A stretch of 64,000 bases of DNA from Ophioderma brevispina (lineage: Eukaryota > Echinodermata > Ophiuroidea > Amphilepidida > Ophiodermatidae). Below, one piece after another: positions 11,068 through 23,000 of this stretch. The first letter of the stretch is position 1. Every line of letters begins with the position of its first letter. The notes under the pieces were generated by a model. That model did no database searches. It saw only the letters and a program-made list of their open reading frames with translations, and was not told the origin of the DNA. A program made the translations under genes and the position numbers. The DNA lies in NCBI GenBank assembly GCA_023653785.1, contig JAMKCH010007164.1, forward strand, positions 1-64,000. The letters are read 5' to 3'.

Positions 11068-14000
11068 CTGAAAATAATAACAGCATTGGGAGAATTAATA
11101 ATTGAGACGAGAAATAAAGCCTTAAAGCTATTAGTCCAGAGCAGAAAAAAGTAATGACCCTTATCATTGGGAGATTTTTAGAGGCTTGAGAAACTCACCT
11201 AATAATATGGCTGGCAAACTTAAAAAAGATTACTTTGAACATAGTATTTGTGAAGCCGGTAATGATTCTAAAAAACTGTGGAATACTTTAAGAAAAATTG
11301 ACAAAACTGACAGGAAGGGTATTACTAGTGTTAAGGATAAATTATCACAAATACCAAAGATATTACTAATGTGTTCAATATTTATTTTTTCCAATATAGG
11401 TGAGTCACTTGCTGCAACCTTCCCTGAAAATCTAGAAGACACAGGTGACCAAGCTGACACGACACCTACTGAAGTGTTCAGGTTTGTGGGACGTAACGGC
11501 CGAACAGGTAAATGAGCAGCTGACTGAAATGCCAATTGGTAAAGCCACTGAGCTTGATGACATCAGCCCCAGGCTTTTGAAAGCCGGTGCGCCCCTCATA
11601 TCTCAACCGATTGTATTTATCATGAACCTGGGCCTTCGGTCTGGTGTTGTGCCAGTTAAATGGAAACAAAGTAGGGTGACCCCGATTTTCAAAGAGGGTG
11701 ACAGGTCAGAAACATGTAATTATAGGCCTATCTCTATTATCCCAGTCATTATGAAAGTCTATGATCGACTTATCCATAGTCAATTGTATCAGTATTTGCA
11801 AGAAAATGACTTCATGACTACGGATCAATCGGGCCTCAGGCCAGGTCACTCGACACAGACCTGCTTGCTGGATGTGTCTGATTACCTACTCAACAACATT
11901 GATGAAGGTTTTTTTACAGGTGCTGTCTTTTAGATCTAAAGAAGCTTTTGACACAGTCCATCATAAAACCCTCCTACGCAAGCTTGGTCTGTGTGGAGTC
12001 AATGGTGTTGAGGTCGATTGGTTCAAGTCATACCTAAATGAGCATTTTCAAATTTGTAAAATAGGGGACTGCCAATCCGACATGTTGCCAGTTTGCTGTG
12101 GGGTTCCACAAGGGTCCATCTTGGGCCCGCTTCTCTTCAGCATATACATAAATGATCTCCCACTTCACATCAATAAAGATCGCGTGAAAATCTGTCTATA
12201 TGCTGATGCCACAGTGTCCAGGAGATAAGTGGAGCTTGGCAAGGTGACCGATTGGCTTACAAAAAAAAATCGCCCTCAATGTGAAAAAACCAAGTAGTAG
12301 CAAAGACCAACTCTCTGTTAAAATCAATGACTCCAATCTTGATCAGGTCCAAAGCTTCAAGTACCTGGGTGTCTATCTCGATCCTCCTATTTTATGGGCC
12401 GGGCACCGGGCACCTGAACCATGTTAACAAATCTATCAACAAGAGAATTGGTTTGATTTACAGAACTAGGCAATTCCTTAGTAAATCCATTTTGAAAAAA
12501 AATATACCAATCCCTGGTCCTACTAACTATGGACTACTGTGATTTTGGTTGGGGAAGTGCCTGCAATAAAGTTACATCCAAATTGAGTAAACTTCAAAAT
12601 AAAGCTGGTAGAGCTATACTCAAGGAAAACAAGAGGTTCCCAATCTCACTGATGTTAGACTGTCTGGAGTAGGAATGTTTTTTTTTATCAACTTGTTGAC
12701 AATTCTATTTATTGTACCAGAGGCCACTAGAAATCTAAGGCCACCCAAGCCTAGAAGTGGTGCTGGTAAACGTACTTTTAAACATCGGGGCTCTACATCT
12801 TGGAACAAACTTCCCAGTAGTGTTAATATCCTTTCCCACCCTCAAAAATATTTTCAAGCCGGCCTTGAAATCATATTCTTTTTATCCCCCTGGCTTGAAA
12901 AGCAGAGGGGGATATTGCGAGGGTGCGAATGTCCGTATGTCACACCATTTACGCTCGCATAGCATCTCTACTGCTGGGACACAGCGCCACCTATTCCGTA
13001 TCCGCATCGCTAATTGGCCGGCTATTCTTAGACATGCGCTACGTCATGGGACTCCCTAGCAGCCAAACGCTGTGTTCAAGGCTCTGCGATTAGCTTGAAC
13101 ATAGTGATTTGTGAGCCGGGTAATGATTCTAAAAAACTGGGAATACTTTAAGAAAAAATGACAAAAACTGACAGGAAGGGTATTTACTTAGTGTTAAGGA
13201 TAAATTATCACACATACCAAGATAGTAAATGTGTTCAATATTTATTTTTCCCAATATAGTGAGTCACTTGCTGCAAACCTTCCCTGAAAATCTAGAGACA
13301 CAGGTGACCAAGCTGACACGACACCTATGAAGTGTTCCGGTTTGTGGAAGTAACGGCAGAAAGGTAAATGAGCAGCTGACTGAAATGCCAATTGGTAAAG
13401 CCACTTGAGCTTGGATGACATCAGCCAAGGCTTTGAAAGCGGTGCGCCCCTCATATCTCAACCGATTGTATTTATCATGAAACCTGTGGCCTTCGGTTCT
13501 GGTGTTGTGCCAGTTAAATGGAAACAAAGTAGGTGACACGATTTCAAAGAGGGTGACAGGTCAGACATGTATTAAGGACTATTCTCTATTCTCCCAGTCC
13601 TTATGACAAGTTATGATCGACTTATCCATAGTCAATTGTATCAGTTTGCAAGAAAATGACTTCATGACTACGGATTCAATCGGGCCTCGGCCAGGTCACT
13701 CGGTACACAGACTGCTTGCTGGGATTTTTGTCTGATTAACCGACTCAAAAACTTGATGAAGGTTTTTTACAGGTGCTGTCTTTTAGATATAAAGAACGCT
13801 TTGGGACACAGCCATCATAAAACCCTCCTACGCAAACTTGGTCTGTGTGGAGTCCAATGGTTGTTGAGGTCGATGGTCAAGTCATACCTAAATGAACAGT
13901 TTCAAATTTGTAATTAGGGGGACTGCCAATTCCGCATGTTGCACAGTTTTGTGGGGGGTTCCACAAGGGTCCATTTTGGCCCTTCTCTCAGCATTACATA

Positions 14001-17000
14001 AATGATCTTCACACTTCACATCAATAAAGATTCGCGTGATGAAAATTCGTCTATATGCTGATGCAACAGGTCAGGAGATAAGTGGAGCTTGGCAAGGTGA
14101 CCGATGGCTTACAAAAAAAAATCGCCCTCAATGTGAAAAAAACAAGTAGTAGCAAAGACCAACTCTCTGTTTAAAATCAATGATCAATCTTGATCAGGTC
14201 CCAAAAGCTTAAGTACCTGGGTGTCATCTCGATCCTCGATTTTATGGGCCGGGCACCTGAACCATGTTAACAAAATCTATCCAACAAGAGAATTGGTTTG
14301 ATTTACAGAACTAGGCAATGCCTTAGTAAATCCATTTTGAAAAAAAATTATAACCCAATCCCTGTCCTACTATAAAAACTCTGGACTACTGTGATTTTGG
14401 TTGGGGAAGTGACTGCAATAAAGTTTACAACAAAGTGATAACTTCCAAACATAAAGCTGTAGAGATATAACTCAGGAAAACAAGAGGTTTCCCAATCTCA
14501 CTGATGTTAGACTGTCTGGAGTAGGAGTTTTTTTTATTCAACTTGTTGACAATTTCATTATTGTACCAGAGGCCACTAGAAATCTAAGGCCACCCAAGCC
14601 TAGAAGTGGTGCTGGTAAACGTACTTTTAACATCGGGGCTTACATCTTGGAACAAACTTCCCAGTAGTCTTAATATCCTCTAACACCCTCAAAAAATTTT
14701 CAAGCCCGGCCGTGCATCATATTCTTTGATTCCCCCTGGCTGAAAGCAGGGGGGTATTGCGAGGGTGCGAATGTCCGGATGTCACACCAGTTACGCTCGC
14801 ATTAGCATCTTACTGCTGGGCAACAGCGCCACCTATTCCGTATCGCATAGCTAATTGGCCGGCCTTATCTTAGGACATTGCGCTTACTCATGGGACTCCA
14901 TAGCAGCCAAACGCTGTGTTCAATGCGCTGGATTAGCTTGAACAAGGATGAAAAAACGGTTTCGTGGACCTTGGTATCAACGAATCAGGTGTCGATCTGA
15001 TTCTGATGTTAGAAAATGGGTCCTGAAAACAAAAGGACCCCTGAGCTCACTAGTTTTGTAAGCCTGGCATGTGGCATGACTTGACAGAAGCAATCGAGAA
15101 TTGAGCCAGCTTGAAAAGGTAAGAAAATGCTTGTATGGATCGTATTTTCACGTTTTTCCGTCTTTTTCCAAAAAAAACCTATATTATAAATAGTCAGCTA
15201 ACTAGACATTTAGTTAGGAATTCAGCATATAAACCTCCTCGTGGTAAACCCCGGTAACTGATATTTCAGGCGCAATGATAATCAACTGAGGATTACCGTC
15301 ACATCTGTGTCTTTTTTTAATTCCACTGTATGTCTTTTTAATTCACTGTTGTTTTTTATCTCAGTATTTTAAATCATGCCCAGTCAGAGGACCAATATTC
15401 GATGCCAGTCTGGGCACCACGTCCCCTTATTAGGGCAGGCATCACAGGATGTCAAGTCAGATGGGATCTCAGTGCTCCAAATAAATGTGGAAGGTCTCAT
15501 AGGGCAAAGATAAACATCATCGGAACACCTCACACATACGCTTAAAGTCACTGCGATTCTCCTCAAGAGCCACGCTACCGACAGTTCCATTCTGAAAATC
15601 TGCGGCTACACCCTAGCTGCACACCACCACGAGCGCTACCCACGGGCTTGCCACCTTTGCTAGTAACTCAGCCCAATGGAAACAAATGGCAAACCTCCCT
15701 GCCAGACTCCATCCATGAATGGGAAATACCAAAATTGCAGGTGTTCATCTCACCAATTCTACAAGCCACCTAACAATCGGCTTCAAGCCAGACTCGCTAC
15801 CAATTTGGTGCACCTTGCATTATGCCGGCGACTTAACAAGTAATAGCATACCTGCGGGTTACAGGAAACCAACCCTGATGGGAGGCTACCCTAGAGGACC
15901 GGGCCTCAAAAACCGGTGTACAACTATTGCACGACCACCAAGCAACCAGACACTTTCAAACCCGGAAGGGGAGAATACGTCTACCCAAAACCCTGACCTC
16001 GCTGTGAAACATGGACCAACCATCCCCATTCACCGTACTGTTCTCGACCGCGCTTACCGAAGTCCCAACACAGACCATCACTGACGCTCAGGAGAGCTTG
16101 GAAGCCTCTACCAACAAAGCCAGTTGAAAAAGGTGGAACTTCCGCAAGGCAGGCTGGGACCAATTTGAGAACCTGGTGGATTCAGAGTACCCAACCTCCC
16201 GACACCTACCTCCTCCAACCTGGAACATTCTTACACAGCACTGTCTCAACTATTATTAATATAGCAAAGAAGACATTCCACGTGTCGGCCGTCGCAGTAT
16301 ATCCCATCCGGGATGAGGAATGTGATACTCTTTACAATGACTTCCTGCATTCTACCGTGAAGAAGCTGCATCCAAGGCTTCAGACCTGACACAAACTGCT
16401 ACTTGACAGGAAAACGCCGCGAACGCGGGAGGAGACGGTTCCAATGATCGACTTCACCCACCCCAGCAGGAAGGCCTGGAAGATATAAACCGCCTCACCG
16501 GCAGAATTCCCAAACCATCAAAATGTCAGTGACTGCCAACAATCAATTGAGAGCCAACTCCTCGGAAATGGTCGTTCAAGAAATTGATAAGGATCACACT
16601 CGATCTGTTAAAAAAGGGATCACCAAACTTTGTCGTGCCCCCGGCGTGGACGGGCTTCAATTTCAACATCCTTTTCAAAGAGGAGCTACCTCTGCTATAT
16701 TAGCCAACAAACGAGTGGAAAAGGCCCCTGCTGATAATATACCAGCAGAGTTACTGATGCAATACGGCCCACGATGTCCTGAATGGCTCCTGGAGTTCTA
16801 CACATATGCTGCCTTACCAACCATTCCTTACCCAATATCTGGAGGAGAGCTACTATCATCGCACTCCCCAACCAAACAAGCATGTCGACAACCCTAAGAA
16901 CTACGGCCCAATACCACTACTGTGTGTTTCCTTAAAAACTCCTTGAGAGGATGATCCTGGTCCGGCTGGAGCCCGTCGTCGGAACGGGCCATCTGCATGA

Positions 17001-20000
17001 CGAACAAGCAGATTTCGCCTCGTGGCCGGAGCACTGTCCACCAGATTATTTAAAACTCACAAAATGATATTGAGGAAAAGCCTTTGAAAAGCGCCGAAGG
17101 CAGGCGTCATCTGGTGGACCTTACTGCAACATTTGACACCGTGTGGCACCAGGGCCTGACACTCAAGCTTCTTAGGACCATCCCGGATCGTAACCATGTA
17201 CATTCATTATGTAACATGCTTGCAAACCGTGGCTGTATTCTCAAGACCAGTGATGGGCAGAGTAGCCGTCTGCTTCGTGGAGGAAACGGTGTACCAAAGG
17301 ATTCGTATTGGTTCCTCTGCTGTTCAACTTGTATCTCAGCGATATACCTCAAAACAACATCTAGACAATATGGCTACGCCGACGATCTTGCCATCCTCCA
17401 CTCGAACAGCAATGGACAGAAGTAGAAAGCACACTACTACAGACCATGGCCCTACTTGCAGCATTCCTCAAGACCTGGAGACTTAAGCAGAGTGAAGCCA
17501 AGGACCACCGCTATGCCTTCCACCTCAACACAAAAGAGGCTCATCGCCAGGCTTGCTTCAAATCAACCTCAAGGAGCGCCTCTGCCATACAATTCCATAC
17601 ACCATTACCTGGGAGTGAAGCGGGACCGGACCTCTTATTACCGCCAGCACCTCGAGTCCGTATGCCCGCCAAGGTATCTTCGAGGAATACCTCTGTGCAG
17701 ACTTGATAGATCTTCATTGGGGTGCCAGCCCAACGACCCTACGCACACTGCCTTGGCTCTGAGTCTACAGCACTGCCTGAATATGCCGCCACACCATGGT
17801 GCAACAGCTCTCACAAAAGACGATGGACCACGGTACTCAACGAGACCTGAGAACCATAAATGCCTGCCTCCGTCCCTACTCCATCTGAATTTTACCCGTG
17901 CTTTCAGGCATTGCACTGCAGCACTTCGGAGGGGGCCACCACTCGCACTAGTGAATAAGGCCCTGCTGGAAACAGACCTGCTCCATAACACTGTCAAAGA
18001 ATCACACAACTCGGCAGACAGAGACCTGCGCTCTTCGCCGACCTTTCTGCCGACACGCTGCTAAACTCTCTTCCCCATTCAACATCTTATAGACATGGAA
18101 TACTGCCTGGCTTAGACACTTCCAAGACCAGATCAACTCTCATTACACCTAAGGAAGAGAACTGCCACCTGGCAGCAGTCTCCCACGCAAGGAATGGGTC
18201 ACCTTAAACCGGATTCGACACCGGGGAGTCGGCGCTTTCAATAGCAATATGCTCCGATGGGGCTGAGGCCATCGCCAGCCTGCCAATTAGGTTCTCCATC
18301 ACAGACTGCGATCATATTCTCAAGGAGTGCCCTACCTTCGGTCCGCCGGGGTGGATACAGATATCTTAAACCCAACCAATCAACAGTGGAGTTGGCTCCA
18401 ACGTTTACAACACATTAGCTGCTGCTCATACAGAAGAAGAAGAAGAGTAAGGAATATTTTGGTTGCGTAAATCGTACGATAGGCCAATATTTTGGCAACT
18501 CCAGTGATAAAAATGCTATCCGTATAGTGCTGCAGCACCAAACATTTAGGAGAGTGCGGACCGGGGCCGGAATTAATAACCTTTGTCATCACAGCTAAAA
18601 TAGTAGGGATGTGGAGTTCAGGAAAACAGGTGATGACAAATTTAAAAGTGGTGGCAATTGCATACGACGCCATTTCCAAATTTGTAAGCCATCTTAAAGC
18701 CCAAAGACAAACTAAAAGGACAATTTTGGTGTAAAAAAGGTTTTTCGGGTATCAATTGAGTTTCAATAAAAAACTATTCCCAAAACTAAAATGTTGCATG
18801 TGCCGATATTTTCCAAGATGGCTGACATTTTATGGCACAAACTTACATCTATTAATAGCCTATGAGATGTTGTGGTGCAAATTAACAAATTTTCGGGTCA
18901 ATCAATGAGTTCAATAAAAACTATTTAAAATGTCAGGTAAATACAAAAGTAATGAAGATACGTCACTATTTCCCAAAATGGTCAACATTATAAAAGGCCA
19001 AAATCCTGTATACCTCATGCTATAAAGCACCTAGGATGACGATTTTAGTGACAAGTGGGAGGTTTTATAGGTGCAGGATTCAACAGCCATATTATCAAAA
19101 AGTCAGATGAGTCATGTTATTCATGGACTACCAGTGACACCCAAAATGTGGACACCCTGACTACTCTATAGTATTCACCAAAACATATATCTGGAATTGC
19201 GTGGGAATTTGATATTTAGGCCTGTATTTTTTAATAGAAACCAGATTTTTGGTTCAGATATGTCAAGAGTAAAATGGCCCCCGCGGAATTCGAACATTAA
19301 ATGGTCATGGGCACGTGCATACCTATGCGTAGTCATATTTGGGTTTTCGTTCACAGGGGGCATTAAGCGCAGTTAGGAAGTTAGGAGTTACCAAGGATTC
19401 TGTGTTGGTATTAATTATCAAGCATCTGGGTTAATATATTTGACCACTTTGCCGCATAAAGCCTGGCATTGCAGTAAGTTAACATTCTTGGTATTGGGCG
19501 ATCTTGGAAAACAGTGACAAATGCAAAAAAAAATCACCTTTATATTCATCCTAAAGTTTTTTGAATAGTCTTATTGAACTCCTTGACCCAGAAAACACTC
19601 ATTTTGACACCAAAATCATCTTCCTAGGTTAGATAATTAAGGAATCACGGTTTTCTTGACGTGATTGTCGGCCATCATAAAAGAAATAGCCGTGTATTTG
19701 TATATACATTCCATGACTTCAACAATTTGGCAATTGAACCTCTTGACCCAGACAACATACATTCGGACACTAAGTCACCATAGTAGTGCTATTACCTTTA
19801 AAATGGCGGCTATTTTGCAAAATGCTGGTTTATACAAATTGGCATCACTTTTATTTTTGTCATCACGTGTTTTCATGAACTACACAACCCAATGATCAAT
19901 TTTAGCTATGATTGCAAATGTTATTATGCCGGCCCTGGTTGGTAGAAATCTAAGGCCCTTTTTCACCACTAGTAGATACTGCGTACGGCGCGTCCAGTAA

Positions 20001-23000
20001 GTGTGTAGTCTGTGTCACAGACTGCGAAAGATATTATCTAAATTAGTACTGCGCGAGAGATTAACGTTATCAGTCCGTCATAGCGAATGCATGCAAATGA
20101 AACTAAATCTCAAATATCTCCGGAATACGAAGGGGTTCTATGGAGATTTTTTGCATCAGAGGGTCCGTTACTATGTTTTGTTTTCAATATGAATCGTAAT
20201 TGGGTTTGAACCTATAGACCTAGCTAGAAAATTGAACGTTTTTGTCGGGTACTTCGGTGCTCGCAAACACGGAAAAGTGAACACGCAATCGCTACGGGCC
20301 GCATCCCTTTTCCCACAATGCCTTTCGGTATTATTTCAGTCTTGAGAATTTTCAAACGCTGGTTTCAATTTACGCTTTCAATTTTAGAAACATGATATAC
20401 GTACTTACCGGACCGCCGTACGCTCAGCAGATAATGATGTGGTTGATAACTCCCAAGCGCATTGAAGATTTGCCAAGGTTTGCCAAGATTCAACAATGGG
20501 CGGCGCTGTGTGCCAAGACGACACGTAAATGATGTGATGTGTATGTATGTGTGTTCCAATTTGGTTAGGTTTTGGTTAGCTTTTCTAACCAAGGTTAGGT
20601 TTTCGTTTTTTCGGTTTTTCGTTTCGGTTAAGGTGCAATAGGGGTTCCTTCATATGTGGATGATGTCAAAGGTCATGGACAAAGGTCAAAGGTCATCTGA
20701 GGTCATGTTCCAGACTGCCATCTTGCCAGGGGGATGACGCAAGTTTACTTGCAGTATTTTTAATTATTCTGAGCTCTTATATATTACGGGTTTTGCAATT
20801 TAATGTGCAGGCATTGACATGAATCTTTTATATATTCCTGTAATTTATCTGAAATAATCTTCTATATATTTGGTTTTATTGCCTATCCCTTTTTTGTTGC
20901 TATTGTGCAATTTTATGAATATTCTTGTCAGATGTGTTTCTGAAATTAGCTTTTGTATTTTTTGGTTTTATTGCCGACCCTTTTTGATACCATGTGTAAT
21001 ATTATAAATTTCTTGACAGATGTATTTATCTTTCTTACTATACATTTGTCTTTTTATATTTAGCTTATAATTTTCAATTAGTATTAGAAAGTTATCTTAC
21101 TTTAAGATTGGTTGGTGTATTATGATGGTGATTGTACTTTGATGGTGATTGTATTTAAGACCTTTTTAATTATGGTGTAAGTATTATAGCTTTTCTAAAT
21201 ATTTACAAGTATGTTATTTTCGCTTATTTAATTCCACATTGTATATTTAGATTAAGATTCGCAATGGCATATGTTGATTTATCTGTAATTGTGTTATTTT
21301 TATGTACTGGTCTTGTACCACCTGGGCTCCATGGGAGAACAATGTTGAGCATTGAATGCCCCCCTTCCCCAGGTTAAAGAAGAATGAATAAATAAATTAT
21401 AAATACAAATTAATAATTTGTATATTTTTCGCATAAGAGGCTGATGCAGGTAAATGCTGTTGAAGGCGGCATCTACGACCGGCCGGACACGAACCAACAA
21501 CCTCCATCGTTCTATTACGGAACACTAACAATTTGAGCCACGTAAGCTGCGTAAAAATCTATAGATATTAGGTTTGATGTTGTTCGTCGCTTTCTATAAT
21601 CAGCATGCATCTCTGAACGATACATGCGAATTTGTCGCCTGAAAAGAGGTTGCAATCCTCAATTTCCTCCCTCCCTGACGTAAAAAATGACCGCTCACTA
21701 AACTAGCAACAACACCATTGTAACATTAAATTGGAAATTATTGGTGGACTCAACTATTGAAACAAATCCTTTGTATCGCATTATGATCAATAAAGTGTGA
21801 GCAGTGTTTTTATCCTCAGCAATACTTATCTCTAAGTTTTTTTTTACACAATCGGTTTATCTTACCCCTATAGCCCCTCCCGGTTCTCGGGACAAAGGGA
21901 GGAAATAAAGGGAGAAAAGCAAGAGAAGGGTCGGAGGTTCGGTGGAGATTCGATCCGAGACTATGGCGCACAACGTCTACGAGCCTGGCCAGGCATTTCC
22001 TTTCCATAGGTGTGTTCGGTTGACAAGGCATTTAAGACATGTTATATACTATCAATGCCTCAAATCACTATAATCATTGTATAACAAAGCATAGAGTCCT
22101 ACCCTTTCGTAGCACTCACCCAGAGGTTGTCACGATTTTGATCTCTGTGCATATACAGTTTGAGTTCCTATGAGTTATACAGATGAAACATATAACACAA
22201 CAGTTTACTTGCTAACCTGACAAGATTTTGTTATCAGTATGAGTTCCTTTGACAATCAATCGTTATGTCAATAATGCAATATCTAATTCAGACCCACCTT
22301 CTTGGTAACACTCTTCGAGAGCCTTCCATGAGTCTGCAATCAGTTCTTTAGGATTTTTTGTCCCTCTGGGACATATAGGGCAGTGCAATAGGTAGAGATC
22401 TGCAACAAAATGGAAAGATATGTAAAATTGAAACACTTTTACGTAACAAAGGAGTAACAAAATGTTTCTAATGGGTTCTTGATCTACTTGAAATATGGCG
22501 GGAAACCGGAGGTCCGTCCCAACGGATTCAATGCTAACATGTAAAATATCAATCAGTGGTGTCCCCCGAACAAAATGATACCACTCGCGGAGTATACAGG
22601 GTGGGTGCAAGGGGGCGTCTTTCTAGCCATGCACTAAAACTCGTCGTCCAAGTTCATTCCAAAGATGTTCAATGGGTGAAAGGTCTAGTCACCTGGTTGG
22701 CCTCGGCGTGGTTGTCAAGCAAAATTTAGTGGCTGTATGGTTGTTTTGTGTGGTCTGGCATTGTCTTGCTGAAATACAAGGTCGTCGTTTTCTCTCATTG
22801 ATGGATAAACCTCGTCAATGTAGCGTTTTGCAACTTTGTTATGAGCCTTATGAGCCCAGTAATTGTAATGAGTCTTGTGCATCCTTTCAACCACCCAAAA
22901 CCATCACCGACCCACCACCACATTTGTCATGTTGATCAATGGCAAGATTTGTTCAAGCAACCTCTCGAACACAGAAACTGATTCTAAGATACATAAAACC

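Noticed and set aside
10958..11167. Single 69-codon minus frame as one protein
   Set aside because: Only 10,976-11,067 is exon; the rest is intron read through.
22263..22610. Single 115-codon minus frame as one protein
   Set aside because: It fuses intron, the true reductase exon 3 (22,298-22,399) and flanking transposase-relic sequence; the splice borders define the real exon.
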